Positions 45,127 to 58,986 of a stretch of DNA of 64,000 nt are shown here, piece after piece. Source of the stretch: an uncultured candidatus Porisulfidus sp. (lineage in GTDB: Bacteria; Pseudomonadota; Gammaproteobacteria; Poriferisulfidales; Poriferisulfidaceae); assembly GCA_958431155.1 (NCBI GenBank), contig OY288106.1, positions 1,323,888-1,387,887 of the forward strand, written 5' to 3'. A program made the position numbers and the translations under genes. The notes under the pieces were generated by a model. The model searched no databases and had not been told where the DNA came from. It saw only the letters and a list, made by a program, of their open reading frames with translations. Position 1 is the stretch's first letter; each line of letters starts with the position of its first letter.

Positions 45127-48100
45127 TCCGTTTCTCGCTGCATAACGCGCTCCTGGTCAACCTGGTGCTGGTGTTGGTGCTGGTACTGGGCGTGCTGGCC
45201 TGGCATTCGATGCCGCAAGAGGTCTTCCCCGTCTTCGACCGCAACGTCCTGCAGGTACGCACCACGTTCGAGGGAGCTTCGCCGGAGGAGATCGAGCGCC
45301 AGATCACCATCCCGATCGAGGAGGCATTGGACTTTCTCGTCGACGTCGACTCGGTTACCTCGCGTTCTCAGGAGGGTTTGTCCACCATTCAATACAAGCT
45401 GATGGAGGGGGCCGACCCGAATGAACTGCTGCGCGAGATGCGCACCGAGGTCGACGCCATCGATGATTTCCCGGAAGACGCCGACACGCCTCAAGTCAGC
45501 CAGCTCAAGCATCTGTTCCCGGTCATCAGCATTGCCCTGCACGGCGAGGCGCCGATGCCGCTGCTATACGACGTGGCCGACCGGCTGCGCAGAGACCTGC
45601 AGCAGATTCCCGGGGTGTCCGGCGTCGGCGTGACCGGCAATCGGGACTGGGAGACATGGGTGGAGCTGGATCCGCATGAACTGGCTGCGCGCAGGGTAAC
45701 GCTGGACGAAATCACCACGGCCTTGCGCGGCAACCTGCGCGATACGCCAAGCGGCATCATTCGCAGCACTGAAGGCGAAATCATGCTTCGCGGCCTCGGC
45801 GCGGAAGGGGTCGAGGCCATCGGCGAGGTCGTGGTGCGACACAACGCGCAGGGCGGCCAGTTGCGGATCCGCGATTTGGGCCGGGTATCCATGCAACTGG
45901 AAGAGCCGATCACCCGGGGGCGCTTCGACGGGATGCCGGCGGTCAACATGAACGTCTCCAAGAGTGCCCACGCTTCCACTCACGACGTCACCACCCGGGT
46001 TCGCGAAGAGATCGCGCAGTTTACGCTGCCCGAAGGCGTACGTGCCAGTTTCTTCATGGACATGTCGCGGTTAATCGAAACCCGCATTAACACCGTGCAG
46101 GCCTCCGGCATCGTGGCGCTGGCGCTGCTGCTCTTCTCGCTGTACTTCCTTCTCAATTTCCGGATGGCCCTGATCACCGCCTTGGGGATTCCCGTGGCCA
46201 TGCTGACCGCCGTGATCGTGATGGCCATGTTCGGGTACAGCATCAACATGGTCAGCATGTTCGCCTTCCTGGTCGTGCTCGGGCTGGTCGTGGACGACGC
46301 CATCATCATCTCCGAAAACACCCACCGCCATATGGAGGAAGGGATGGAGGCGCACGAGGCCGCCTACATCGGCGCGCGGGAGGTTATGTGGCCGGTGCTG
46401 GCCTCGATCTTCACCACGGTCGCGGCGTTTCTCCCCCTGTTGGGCGTCTCCGGAATCCTCGGTCAGTTCATCGCGGTGATCCCGGTCGTGGTGGTCGCGG
46501 CACTGTTCGGCTCCCTGCTGGAAGCCTTCCTGATCCTGCCGTCGCATGCGGCCGAAATCCTCAAGCTGCGCCACACCTCGCACAACACGGAACACTGGCA
46601 TGCCTTCCTGGATCGCTACCACGTCCTGCTCGAATGGGGCGTGCGGAATCGCTACCTGGTGGCCAGCATAACGATCGGTGTTCTTTTGGTCACGCTGGCC
46701 TTCCTGTTCACCCGGATGCCGTACACCCAGTTCACCGACATCAAGACGAATCGGTTCCTGGTCAACATTGAAGGCCCAAATACCTATGGCCTTGCTGACT
46801 CCGACGCCCTGGCCGAGCAAGTCGAGAACGCCATCTACGGCGTCGTCGAACCCCACGAACTCAAGAGCCTGCAGACCAACGTCGGGGTGAACATGAGCGG
46901 CTTCGATCAGTATTCCCTGAGCACCCATTACGTGCAGATCAGCGTCAACCTGACGGACCCGGCTCCGGACGGATGGATCGAAACCTATGTCGCCCCGTTG
47001 ATCAACATGAAGTTCAAGAACCTCGGCGTGCGCGAACGTACGACCGAGCAGATCCGGGATGAAGTCCGGGCGGCTCTGAAGACCGTACCCGGGATTCAGC
47101 GTGTCGCCTTCCAGAGCGATCAAGCAGGGCCTGTCGGTGCCGACATCGAGGTCGGCGTCATCGGGCCGGAACTGGATCGGCTCCAGCAGTACGCCGAACA
47201 AATCCGGGAGTTCCTGAGCCGCCTTCCCGGCGTCGAAGATGCCCGGCACGACCTGGAGCCCGGAAAAATCGAATATCAGTACGCCCTGAATCCGCGAGGG
47301 CGGGAGCTCGGCATCACCCAAACCGAACTGGGCACGGCCGTCCGCCTGGGCTACCAGGGTGACAAGGTAATCTACATCAGCCAGGGCGATCAGCGTGTTC
47401 CGGTTCGGGCGCTGTATCCGCATACGATGCGATATGATTCTGCGGCTTTCGAGCGCCTGCCCATTACCACCGACAGCGGCGTGGTCTATCTCGACGAGGT
47501 GGCCGACATCACCACGACCCGCGGCCTGTCCACGGTGCGGCGGCGCGACGGCGAGCGCATGGCGACTATCACGGCCGAGGTCGACCCGGCCATCACCTCG
47601 CCGGGGGCCGTCACGGCGTTTCTGGACAAGGAATTCGCCGGCCGCTTCCAGCCTCTGGGCAACTATCGGATGGCTTATCTGGGAGAAAAGCGCGAAACGA
47701 ACATCGCGGTCGCCGACATGAAGCGCGCCGCATACGCGGCGCTGGCGATCATCTTTTTCATCCTGGCCGCCCTGTTCCGGTCCCTGCTCGACCCACTGGT
47801 GGTGATTGCCGCGATCCCGTTCGCGCTGATCGGCGTCGTGGTCGGCCATTACGCTGCGGGAATCCATCTGCAGTTTCTGTCATTGATCGGCATGCTCGCG
47901 CTGGCCGGGGTGGTGGTCAACGACTCTCTGATCCTGATCAATTTCGTGAAGCAGCTCCGCCAGCGCGGGCACGAACGCATCGAAGCAGTGCTGCTCGGCA
48001 GCCGGGCACGTTTCCGCGCCATTCTACTGACCACGCTGACCACCTTTTTCGGGGTATCGCCGCTGATCTTCTTCTCAAGCGGGCAAACACGGTTTTTGGC

Positions 48101-48245
48101 ACCGATGGCGATCAGTCTGGGGGTCGGCCTGCTGTTCGCGACGGTGCTGATCTTGCTGGTCCTGCCCTGCTTCTACCTGATCATGGATGATTTCCGGGAA
48201 TGGCTGGCCAGCCTGCGGATGCGCTTTCTGAAGGCTCCCGCATGA
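45123..48245 (+). CDS. RND-family proton-driven efflux transporter
   Basis: 1040 aa, the HAE-1/AcrB size: 12 membrane helices with two large periplasmic loops (about 35-335 and 560-860). The proton-relay aspartates lie in GLVVDDAIIISEN of helix 4. The porter-domain opening PQEVFPVFDRNVLQVRTTFEGASPEEIE is a typical RND start. The substrate cannot be told from sequence; the divergent wording from AcrB suggests the less-studied clade of chromosomal RND pumps of aquatic proteobacteria. Overlaps the adaptor and the next gene by ATGA on each side. Confidence 0.94.
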   Translation: MIRFSLHNALLVNLVLVLVLVLGVLAWHSMPQEVFPVFDRNVLQVRTTFEGASPEEIERQITIPIEEALDFLVDVDSVTSRSQEGLSTIQYKLMEGADPNELLREMRTEVDAIDDFPEDADTPQVSQLKHLFPVISIALHGEAPMPLLYDVADRLRRDLQQIPGVSGVGVTGNRDWETWVELDPHELAARRVTLDEITTALRGNLRDTPSGIIRSTEGEIMLRGLGAEGVEAIGEVVVRHNAQGGQLRIRDLGRVSMQLEEPITRGRFDGMPAVNMNVSKSAHASTHDVTTRVREEIAQFTLPEGVRASFFMDMSRLIETRINTVQASGIVALALLLFSLYFLLNFRMALITALGIPVAMLTAVIVMAMFGYSINMVSMFAFLVVLGLVVDDAIIISENTHRHMEEGMEAHEAAYIGAREVMWPVLASIFTTVAAFLPLLGVSGILGQFIAVIPVVVVAALFGSLLEAFLILPSHAAEILKLRHTSHNTEHWHAFLDRYHVLLEWGVRNRYLVASITIGVLLVTLAFLFTRMPYTQFTDIKTNRFLVNIEGPNTYGLADSDALAEQVENAIYGVVEPHELKSLQTNVGVNMSGFDQYSLSTHYVQISVNLTDPAPDGWIETYVAPLINMKFKNLGVRERTTEQIRDEVRAALKTVPGIQRVAFQSDQAGPVGADIEVGVIGPELDRLQQYAEQIREFLSRLPGVEDARHDLEPGKIEYQYALNPRGRELGITQTELGTAVRLGYQGDKVIYISQGDQRVPVRALYPHTMRYDSAAFERLPITTDSGVVYLDEVADITTTRGLSTVRRRDGERMATITAEVDPAITSPGAVTAFLDKEFAGRFQPLGNYRMAYLGEKRETNIAVADMKRAAYAALAIIFFILAALFRSLLDPLVVIAAIPFALIGVVVGHYAAGIHLQFLSLIGMLALAGVVVNDSLILINFVKQLRQRGHERIEAVLLGSRARFRAILLTTLTTFFGVSPLIFFSSGQTRFLAPMAISLGVGLLFATVLILLVLPCFYLIMDDFREWLASLRMRFLKAPA

Positions 48246-48979
48246 GCCTCCGAATTGTCCTGGCCCTTGCGCTGATGGCGGCAGGCCCCAGTGCGCCCGC
48301 GCAGGAGGAAGAGACCGGAATGCCGCTGTCGCGGGCGGCGGTACGGCTGATGCTGGAGCAGGCCGACGATGCGGCCCTGAAAGCGCAGGCGCGCCATTTC
48401 CCGGAGCACTACGACGCCCTGATCACGCAATTGGTCGAACTCAAGCGCCACAACGACCCGAAGCAGGCGAGCTTGGTCCTGGCACAGGCCTCGCACCGGA
48501 ACTGGGCTCGCTACAACGAACTGGTTCGCCAAGGTGACCCGGCCGGCTGGCGTGCGCTGGTCGTAAAACGCCGAGACCTGTTCGCATTGATCCACCAGAT
48601 AGACGGGGCCGAGCGATGCCTCGCGTACGAGTACCAGGGCGTGCAGGCACTTTCCGCCGACGGCAACCCGGCATACCGCAAGCCGGTCAGCGCCTACATC
48701 GAGTCGTTCATCAACGAAGCGGCTCGAGCGCGAAGCGCGCCCCGGCAATGGAGGGAAACCCGGGCCGAGGACCTGGACCTGCTGTATGCCACGCTTGAGG
48801 CGCACGACACCGACCCCGGGCTGATGAACGCCTTGCGTCCCGGCGATACCGTGCACCCGCGGTTCTGCGAGGCCATGGTGGCAATCATGAACACCGCGCT
48901 GACGCTGGAAGGCGAATCGGGTGCCCTGGTATGGCGGTTCCTCGTGACCACCGGAGACCCGGTGAAAGCCGAGGACTAG
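48242..48979 (+). CDS. Unknown periplasmic protein in the RND operon
   Basis: 245 aa from ATG 48242 (ATGA overlap with the pump). Signal peptide of about 20 residues (LALALMAAGPSAPAQ before EEE). The mature protein is mostly helical and charged, with two Cys (AERCLAYEYQG and HPRFCEAM) that may pair. No recognised domain. Its coupling to the pump gene suggests an accessory of this efflux system, but nothing in the sequence shows how. Ends 26 bases before the convergent pyrophosphatase gene. Confidence 0.7.
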   Translation: MSLRIVLALALMAAGPSAPAQEEETGMPLSRAAVRLMLEQADDAALKAQARHFPEHYDALITQLVELKRHNDPKQASLVLAQASHRNWARYNELVRQGDPAGWRALVVKRRDLFALIHQIDGAERCLAYEYQGVQALSADGNPAYRKPVSAYIESFINEAARARSAPRQWRETRAEDLDLLYATLEAHDTDPGLMNALRPGDTVHPRFCEAMVAIMNTALTLEGESGALVWRFLVTTGDPVKAED

Positions 48980-49005
48980 GCCGCAATCCGCTTTTCAGCG
49001 CGTCC

Positions 49006-51018
49006 TTACAGCAGCGGCGCAATCACCAGGCTGACGATCGCCATGACGTTGATCAGGATGTTCATGGACGGTCCGGACGTGTCCTTGAACGGATCGCCGA
49101 CCGTGTCGCCGACCACGCAGGCGTGGTGCGACTCTGACCCCTTACCGCCATGATGACCCTTTTCGACATATTTCTTCGCGTTGTCCCAAGCCCCGCCGGC
49201 ATTCGCCATCATCAGCGCCAGCAGCACGCAACCGAGCAACGCCCCGCCAAGCATTCCGCCAAGTGCCTGCGGGCCTAATCCGAACCCGACCACCACCGGC
49301 GCGATGACGGCCAGTGCCCCGGGTGGGATCATCTTCACCAGCGCGGCCTTCGTCGCGATATCCACGCAGCGAACCGTGTCCGGTTTTCCGGTGCCTTCCA
49401 GCAGGCCCGGAATTTCCTTGAACTGACGACGGATTTCCTTGATCATCTCGAACGCGGCGTCTCCCACCGCGGTCATGGTGAGCGCCGCGACAATAAATGG
49501 GAACGTCCCGCCGATGAACAAGCCGACCAGCACCAGCGGGTCGTTCAGCCGAAGTTCGATGGCCTCGCCTTGGCCGTGGGCGACTTCAGCCAGGAACGCC
49601 GTGATGATGGCAAGCGCCGCAAGTGCGGCAGCACCGATCGCGAATCCTTTTCCGATGGCGGCCGTCGTGTTGCCGACTTCGTCGAGCGTATCGGTAATGT
49701 GGCGGGTTTCCTCGCCCAACTCCGCCATTTCCGCGATGCCGCCGGCATTGTCCGCCACGGGGCCGTAAGCATCAATCGCCATGGTCATGCCGACCGTGGC
49801 CAGCATCCCTACCGCGGCGATGCCGACCCCGTAGAGGCCTGCCGCCATATGCGCGAAATAAATGATGGCGGCGATGGACAGTACCGGCACGGCTACCGAC
49901 TGCATGCCGGTTGCAAGGCCCCGGATCATGACCGTGGCAGGGCCGGTCTCCGACGCGGCGGCGATCCGCCGCACCGGCGAACCCGCCGTGAAATATTCCG
50001 TCACCAAGCCGATGATGATGCCGCCGATGGCGCCGGCCAGCACCGCGATCCAGATGCCGGAGGCCAATTCGAAGTGCCCGATGACGAAGTGCGCCAGCGC
50101 GATGAACAGCACGGCCGAACCAAAAGTGCCCAGGCGCAAGGCGGCATCAGGCCGGCTGTGCACCCGGCTGCGGACCAGCAGGATGCCGATCATGGAGCAC
50201 ACGATACCGGTCGACGCCAATGCCAGCGGCAGGAACATCAGCACCTGCTGGGGGCCTAAATTCGCCAGCACCATTGCCGGCAGGGTGGAAGCCAGGGCGA
50301 TGGTCGCGATGATCGATCCGCAGTACGACTCGAAGATGTCCGATCCCATGCCGGCGATATCGCCAACATTGTCGCCAACATTGTCCGCAATAACTCCTGG
50401 GTTCCGGGGATCGTCTTCCGGAATTCCCGCCTCGATCTTGCCGACCAGGTCCGCGCCCACATCCGCGCTCTTGGTGTAGATGCCTCCGCCGACACGCGAG
50501 AACAAGGCCACGGAAGATGCACCCATGCCGAAGCCGTGGATGATATGGGCCGTCGCCGGATCCTGTCCGTAGATCAGGTAGAGCGAGCCCAGGCCCAGAA
50601 GGCCCACCGCGGCGATGGTCAGGCCCATGATCGAGCCGCCGTAGAAGGCCAGGGACAGCGCGGTTGGCGCGCCGGCCATGTTGGCCGCCACGGCCGTGCG
50701 GACATTGGCGCGGGTCGCCGTGTACATGCCGATGAGGCCGGCGAGCGACGAGCAGGCCGCGCCGGTCAGGAAGGCGGCCATGGTGTGGACCCCCAGATCG
50801 GACAGGGCGATGGCGACCGCGACGACCGCGGTGAACAGGTACATCACCAGATACTCGCGGCGCATGAACGTCATGGCTCCCTGCTGGATTTCCCGGGCGA
50901 TCTCGGCTACCCGTCCGTGACCTGCGGGATAACGCAGGATGATGCGATACAGAAGAAAAGCCGCCAATAGTCCGGCGGCCCCTAGCACCAGCGGCATGTG
51001 ATCAAGCGAAATGTTCAA
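49006..51018 (-). CDS. hppA: Membrane-bound ion-translocating pyrophosphatase, K+-dependent type
   Basis: 670 aa from TTG 51018, preferred because AAGGAG lies 7 bases upstream; TTG 51024 and ATG 50997 are alternatives. About 16 membrane helices. Hydrolyses pyrophosphate and pumps H+ or Na+. Catalytic motifs: [38 protein letters not shown] and [11 protein letters not shown]-like [12 protein letters not shown]. The [10 protein letters not shown] segment has Ala where K+-independent enzymes have Lys, so K+ dependence is expected. The helix-6 Glu in DIFESYCGS is at the position used by Na+-pumping members. Lies 32 bases after moaD on the same strand. Confidence 0.93.
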   Translation of the reverse strand: MNISLDHMPLVLGAAGLLAAFLLYRIILRYPAGHGRVAEIAREIQQGAMTFMRREYLVMYLFTAVVAVAIALSDLGVHTMAAFLTGAACSSLAGLIGMYTATRANVRTAVAANMAGAPTALSLAFYGGSIMGLTIAAVGLLGLGSLYLIYGQDPATAHIIHGFGMGASSVALFSRVGGGIYTKSADVGADLVGKIEAGIPEDDPRNPGVIADNVGDNVGDIAGMGSDIFESYCGSIIATIALASTLPAMVLANLGPQQVLMFLPLALASTGIVCSMIGILLVRSRVHSRPDAALRLGTFGSAVLFIALAHFVIGHFELASGIWIAVLAGAIGGIIIGLVTEYFTAGSPVRRIAAASETGPATVMIRGLATGMQSVAVPVLSIAAIIYFAHMAAGLYGVGIAAVGMLATVGMTMAIDAYGPVADNAGGIAEMAELGEETRHITDTLDEVGNTTAAIGKGFAIGAAALAALAIITAFLAEVAHGQGEAIELRLNDPLVLVGLFIGGTFPFIVAALTMTAVGDAAFEMIKEIRRQFKEIPGLLEGTGKPDTVRCVDIATKAALVKMIPPGALAVIAPVVVGFGLGPQALGGMLGGALLGCVLLALMMANAGGAWDNAKKYVEKGHHGGKGSESHHACVVGDTVGDPFKDTSGPSMNILINVMAIVSLVIAPLL

Positions 51019-51050
51019 GGTCAAACTCCTTTGGGGGGATTAGAAGCGGC

Positions 51051-51281
51051 TCAGCCGCCCGTGACAGGGGGGAAAAACGCGATTTCGTCGCCATCCTGGA
51101 TCTTTGCGTCAAGCGCGGCATGCCGGGCATTGACTGCCGCGAGCACCCTCGCGTCTGGCTCCTGCTTGACTAGGGTCTGCCAGACATCCTGCACGCGATC
51201 CAAATCGTCCGCATCGATTTCAATGCTTTCGAGGCCGACCCGGTCGCGGAGGCTGGCAAAAAATCGGACCGTAATACTCAT
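51051..51281 (-). CDS. moaD: Molybdopterin synthase sulfur-carrier subunit MoaD
   Basis: 76 aa from ATG 51281. Ubiquitin-like fold: ITVRFFASLRDRVGLESIEI at the start, LAAVNARHAALDAKIQDGDEIAFFPPVTGG at the end, where the terminal Gly-Gly becomes the thiocarboxylate that donates sulfur in molybdopterin synthesis. No moaE, moaA or moaC is nearby, so this copy is separated from the pathway. The in-frame sequence upstream is antisense to gpmI and is not part of the gene. Confidence 0.88.
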   Translation of the reverse strand: MSITVRFFASLRDRVGLESIEIDADDLDRVQDVWQTLVKQEPDARVLAAVNARHAALDAKIQDGDEIAFFPPVTGG

Positions 51282-51353
51282 GGACAGGTGTTTCGCACGA
51301 AAGCATTTTACCCTTGGGAGCATTTTCCCCTGCCCGGCCTCGCCACGCCATGC

Positions 51354-51359
51354 GATAAT
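51354..51359 (+). promoter_or_regulatory. Extended -10-like element at gpmI
   Basis: TGCGATAAT: GATAAT preceded by TGn, the extended -10 form, ending 6 bases before the gpmI ATG. Initiation would fall on the start codon. Pattern match only. Confidence 0.3.
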
Positions 51360-51365
51360 GCACGG

Positions 51366-52877
<1,512 letters not shown>

Positions 52878-52970
52878 CCGGGTGATTCCGAGACGCTGAA
52901 ATCCGTTCTAATTTGCTCCCCTTCTGCTTTTCGGGCAAAATTGTTGGCTCCTTTCCCCTGATAACTACCT

Positions 52971-53720
52971 ATGCAGCGGTTCTTTCTTCCCCTGTTTCTC
53001 TGTTCCGGCCTAATCGCCGGATGTGGCGTAGGTTTAGACGACATTGATCTCTCGGCAATCGACCTCGGCATCGGAGAAGATACCGGTGACAATGAGGTCG
53101 AGGCGGGCGCCAAGGATTTCGTCTCCTGCAATCTCGGGCGGGAATGCGATTACCTGTGGCAACAGGCCCGGATCTGGCTGGACCGGAACGCCCGTTTCTC
53201 CGTCGACCCGAAAAACGAAGTCACCATGACCGCTTTCAGCCCGGAACCTGATCGGCACCGGACCGAATTTCAGTACCGCGTAACGAGGGTCTCCCACCAA
53301 GGCGGCGTCGCCACCATCAAGGTGGAGGCATTTTGTTCTGACGTGGAAGCCTGCGAGGACACGGCCGTAGAGCAGGTATACAAAATCAATGAGTTCCTGC
53401 GCAACCACAAGCGTGCGCTGAATGAGGGCCTCGTGGAGTTGGAGAGCTACGACGAACCGGAATTGCCTCGCGTCACGGCCCCGAAGATCGAGGAGACCGA
53501 CGGCGCGCTTTCCGACATTTCTTTGGAGAGGGAGTACCGCCGCGGCCAATACCACGGCCAAGCCAAAGAGGCACTGGTCGGGGCCGGCTGCCTGAAGCAA
53601 AGCAAAATGTCGCTGCTGAAGTCTGACGGCAATGAAGACCTGTATGAGGTCAGTTGCCTGACCGGAATCCGCCACATCGTCTTTCGCTGCACTCGGGACG
53701 GATGCACCGTTCTTCAGTGA
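52971..53720 (+). CDS. Cysteine-rich lipoprotein of unknown function
   Basis: 249 aa. N-terminus MQRFFLPLFLCSGLIAGCGV has a lipobox LIAGC (lipidated Cys18). An acidic segment follows, then a domain with eight further Cys in pairs (SCNLGREC, FCSDVEAC, GC...SC, RCTRDGC), which could make four disulphides. No recognised family. ATG start with no strong ribosome site; it stands alone between gpmI and the convergent xthA. Outer-membrane location is expected because no Asp follows the lipidated Cys. Confidence 0.75.
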   Translation: MQRFFLPLFLCSGLIAGCGVGLDDIDLSAIDLGIGEDTGDNEVEAGAKDFVSCNLGRECDYLWQQARIWLDRNARFSVDPKNEVTMTAFSPEPDRHRTEFQYRVTRVSHQGGVATIKVEAFCSDVEACEDTAVEQVYKINEFLRNHKRALNEGLVELESYDEPELPRVTAPKIEETDGALSDISLEREYRRGQYHGQAKEALVGAGCLKQSKMSLLKSDGNEDLYEVSCLTGIRHIVFRCTRDGCTVLQ

Positions 53721-53747
53721 ACCCCCGCTCCGGCAAGCTCATTTTTT

Positions 53748-54512
53748 CTAGCTGAATTCCGCCACCACGGGTGTGTGATCCGAAGGCCGCTCCCAGCGGC
53801 GCGGAGTCTTGTCGATGTGGCAGGACGTGCAGCGTGCCGCGGCTGCCAAGCTGGCAAGAATGAGGTCTATGCGCAAGCCGATGTTGCGGCGGAACGCCCC
53901 CTGCCGGTAATCCCACCAACTGAATGATTCCGGTTCCTGCTCGAAGCGCCTGAAGCAGTCCTCGAAACCTGCGTCTTTGATCGCGGCCAACGCCTCCCGT
54001 TCCGGTGTCGAGCAGAGGATGCGCTCCCGCCAGAGATCCGGGTCGTGCACATCTTCGTCCGCAGGCGCAATATTGAAATCGCCCATGATCAGGTAATGTT
54101 CATGTTTCTGCAGGTCGGACTCGATGAACTCCTTTACTTTTTGCAGCCAATGGAGCTTGTGATCGTACTTGGGGTCCCCGACTTCCTTTCCATTGACTAC
54201 GTACAGGTTGAGAATCCGCCAGCCCTCGACGGTCGCGGCCAGTATCCTGCGATCGGGATCGTCCAGCTCGGGAATATCGGCCATCACCTCCGCGGCTGTT
54301 CGCCTTGTCAACATGGCGACGCCATTGTAGGTTTTCTGCCCGGCAAATGTTGCCTGATATCCCGCCTGCACGATTTCCTCTTGCGGAAAATCCGCATCCA
54401 CCACCTTGGTTTCCTGAAGGCACAGGACATCCACCGGGTTGTCCTCAAGCCAGAGAAGCACATGCGGCAGGCGCACCCGAAGTGAGTTTACGTTCCAGGT
54501 CGCAACCTTCAT
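53748..54512 (-). CDS. xthA: Exodeoxyribonuclease III
   Basis: 254 aa from ATG 54512 (ATGA overlap with prlC). AP endonuclease/3' exonuclease of base-excision repair. Exo-endo-phosphatase motifs: TWNVNSLRVRLPH, LCLQETKV with the metal-binding Glu, NLYVVNGKEVGD, GDFNIAPADEDVHD, DLILAS and RPSDHTPVVAEF with the catalytic Asp-His. Other bacteria carry two such paralogues, so xthA versus exoA naming is by length and wording. Confidence 0.94.
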   Translation of the reverse strand: MKVATWNVNSLRVRLPHVLLWLEDNPVDVLCLQETKVVDADFPQEEIVQAGYQATFAGQKTYNGVAMLTRRTAAEVMADIPELDDPDRRILAATVEGWRILNLYVVNGKEVGDPKYDHKLHWLQKVKEFIESDLQKHEHYLIMGDFNIAPADEDVHDPDLWRERILCSTPEREALAAIKDAGFEDCFRRFEQEPESFSWWDYRQGAFRRNIGLRIDLILASLAAAARCTSCHIDKTPRRWERPSDHTPVVAEFS

Positions 54513-56548
54513 GCCGCCAGCCCCATCTGCCGCAGTAGCGCATCCGGATTCGGTTCGCGCCCCCGGAACGCCCGGAACATTTCGGCCGCGGGCCGCACGC
54601 CGCCTGCCGACAGGACGCAGTCGGCAAAACGCTTGGCGGTCTCTTTGTTGAACAGGCCCTCCTCCTGGAATGCGGCATAGGTGTCCCCTGACAGGACTTC
54701 CGCCCACTTGTAGCTGTAGTAGCCCGCGGTATAGCCTCCGGAGAAGATGTGCTCGAAGCTGTGCGCGGTGCGCACGAATTCCGGCGTTTCCATCACACCG
54801 ATCTCACGGCGGACTTCGGCTAAAAGTTCCTCGACCCGCGCGCCACGTTCAGGCCGGTATTCCAAGTGCAGCCGGAAATCGAACAACGCAAATTCCAGCT
54901 GGCGCATCAAGTCCAGTCCGGCATTGAAAATCCGGCTGTCGCGCAATCGCCCTGCCATTTCCTCCGGCAGCAATTGCCCGGATTGGTAATGCCGCGCGAA
55001 ACGATTCAGGACTTCCGGCTCCCAGCACCAGTTTTCCATCCATTGGCTGGGCCATTCGACCGCATCCCATTCCACCCCTTCGATGCCGGACACTCCGGCG
55101 CAGTCGACCCGGGTCAGCATGTGATGCAGGCCGTGGCCGAATTCATGGAACAGGGTAACCACGTCGGCGTGTCCGAACAGTGCCGGCATGTCGGCCGTCG
55201 GCGGCGAACCATTGCACGTCAGGTAGGCAACGGCCGGCTGTGCGCCTGTTTCACGGCGGCGGCGGTTGGCGCAAGTTCCCATCCAGGCTCCCCCGTGCTT
55301 ATGGGGCCGGGCGTACGGGTCTAAATAGAATTGCCCGCGAAGTTCTCCGCCCGCATCACGGATTTCGTAGAACCTTACGTCCGGGTGCCAGGTTGCCACA
55401 TCGTCGCGCCGGGAAATCTCCAATTGGAAAAGGTCTACGGCAAGATCCAGCATGCCTTGAATCGTCGCATCCGCCGCGAAGAATGGCTTGAGTTCCGCTT
55501 CCCGCAAACCATACCGGCTGATGCGGAGGCGTTCTCTGACCCAGGCTTGATCCCAGCGCCGCATCTCACTCAACCCCAATTCATTTCGGGCAAACTCCCG
55601 GAGCTCCTGCCATTCATTTTTTGCCTGCTCCCGAGCACGTTCGATCAAGTCGTGGAGAAAATCCAGCACTTGCGAGGGAGTTTCGGCCATTCGCGTGGCC
55701 AGGGCATGATCAGCAATCGTCGCAAAATTCAATAGTTGGGCCTGTTCGTAACGCAAGCGAAGGATTTGCTCGATTAAGTCGGTATTGTCGTATTTCCCGG
55801 CATGCGGCCCCTGATCCGACGCCCGGGTCGTGTATGCCACATACACTTCGTGGCGAAGGCCTCGATTATTCGCATGGGTGAGGATGGCCTGCACACTCGG
55901 AGGCATGAGGCTGATGCGCCAGCCGTCCAGGCCGTGTGCCTCAGCATCTGCACGGAACATTTCGCGGTAGGGAGCCGGCATACCCTCCAATCGGGCGTCT
56001 TCGGCCAACAGGAGCGACCACGCGCCGGTCGCATCGGTGACATTGTCCGTGAAACGGGCGCAACAGGTGGCTAATTCCTGCTCGATCTCGGCAAAACGCT
56101 TCTTTTTCTCCTTTGGCAGGTGTACGCCACCCAAGCGATAGTCTCTCAGGCTGAGGATCACCTCTCTCTGGCGAGGCATCGGCAAACCCAACCACTCTTC
56201 ACCTTCCCGAAGCTTCAGGAAATATCCATATAAGTCTTTATTATGCAATAAATCAGTATTATATTCTGTTATTTTCTGTAAAGATGCTTGATATGCCTCT
56301 CGCCACTCGGGGCTGTCGCATACTGCGCGCAAGTGTTGGATCGGGGAAAAAGCTTCCTGCAGCCGGCTTCCTGCTGCCTCCAGGGGAAGCAACAGCGAGG
56401 CTTCGTTCGGCGGGTCCGGATTCAGGTTCTTGATCAGATCCCGGTTTTCGTCGAGGATCGAGTCGATCGCCGGACATGCGTGTTGCGGAAGAATCCGGCC
56501 GAATGCCGGCAACGGCCGCTCCTCCAGAAGGGGGTTGGCCGAGTCCAT
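54509..56548 (-). CDS. prlC: Oligopeptidase A (M3 family)
   Basis: 679 aa (E. coli PrlC 680). Zinc metallopeptidase that clears signal peptides and short peptides in the cytoplasm. HEFGHGLHHML around residue 470 supplies the zinc ligands, with the third ligand in EWPSQWMENW, and the substrate loop at HSFEHIFSGGYTAGYYSYKW. Overlaps xthA by 4 bases and lies 5 bases after gyrB, an unusual position beside the replication genes. Confidence 0.95.
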   Translation of the reverse strand: MDSANPLLEERPLPAFGRILPQHACPAIDSILDENRDLIKNLNPDPPNEASLLLPLEAAGSRLQEAFSPIQHLRAVCDSPEWREAYQASLQKITEYNTDLLHNKDLYGYFLKLREGEEWLGLPMPRQREVILSLRDYRLGGVHLPKEKKKRFAEIEQELATCCARFTDNVTDATGAWSLLLAEDARLEGMPAPYREMFRADAEAHGLDGWRISLMPPSVQAILTHANNRGLRHEVYVAYTTRASDQGPHAGKYDNTDLIEQILRLRYEQAQLLNFATIADHALATRMAETPSQVLDFLHDLIERAREQAKNEWQELREFARNELGLSEMRRWDQAWVRERLRISRYGLREAELKPFFAADATIQGMLDLAVDLFQLEISRRDDVATWHPDVRFYEIRDAGGELRGQFYLDPYARPHKHGGAWMGTCANRRRRETGAQPAVAYLTCNGSPPTADMPALFGHADVVTLFHEFGHGLHHMLTRVDCAGVSGIEGVEWDAVEWPSQWMENWCWEPEVLNRFARHYQSGQLLPEEMAGRLRDSRIFNAGLDLMRQLEFALFDFRLHLEYRPERGARVEELLAEVRREIGVMETPEFVRTAHSFEHIFSGGYTAGYYSYKWAEVLSGDTYAAFQEEGLFNKETAKRFADCVLSAGGVRPAAEMFRAFRGREPNPDALLRQMGLAA

Positions 56549-56553
56549 TTTCT

Positions 56554-58971
<2,418 letters not shown>

Positions 58972-58986
58972 CTAATTTTACCTTGA

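Noticed and set aside
46071-47867. Long minus-strand ORF (598 codons) opposite the RND pump
   Set aside because: Its product is dominated by Asp, His, Gln and Gly with no domain; it is the frame opposite a highly conserved pump gene in GC-rich DNA.
56220-56285. AT-rich spot as an origin or regulatory element
   Set aside because: It lies inside prlC and encodes its ordinary Asn/Tyr/Lys-rich residues.
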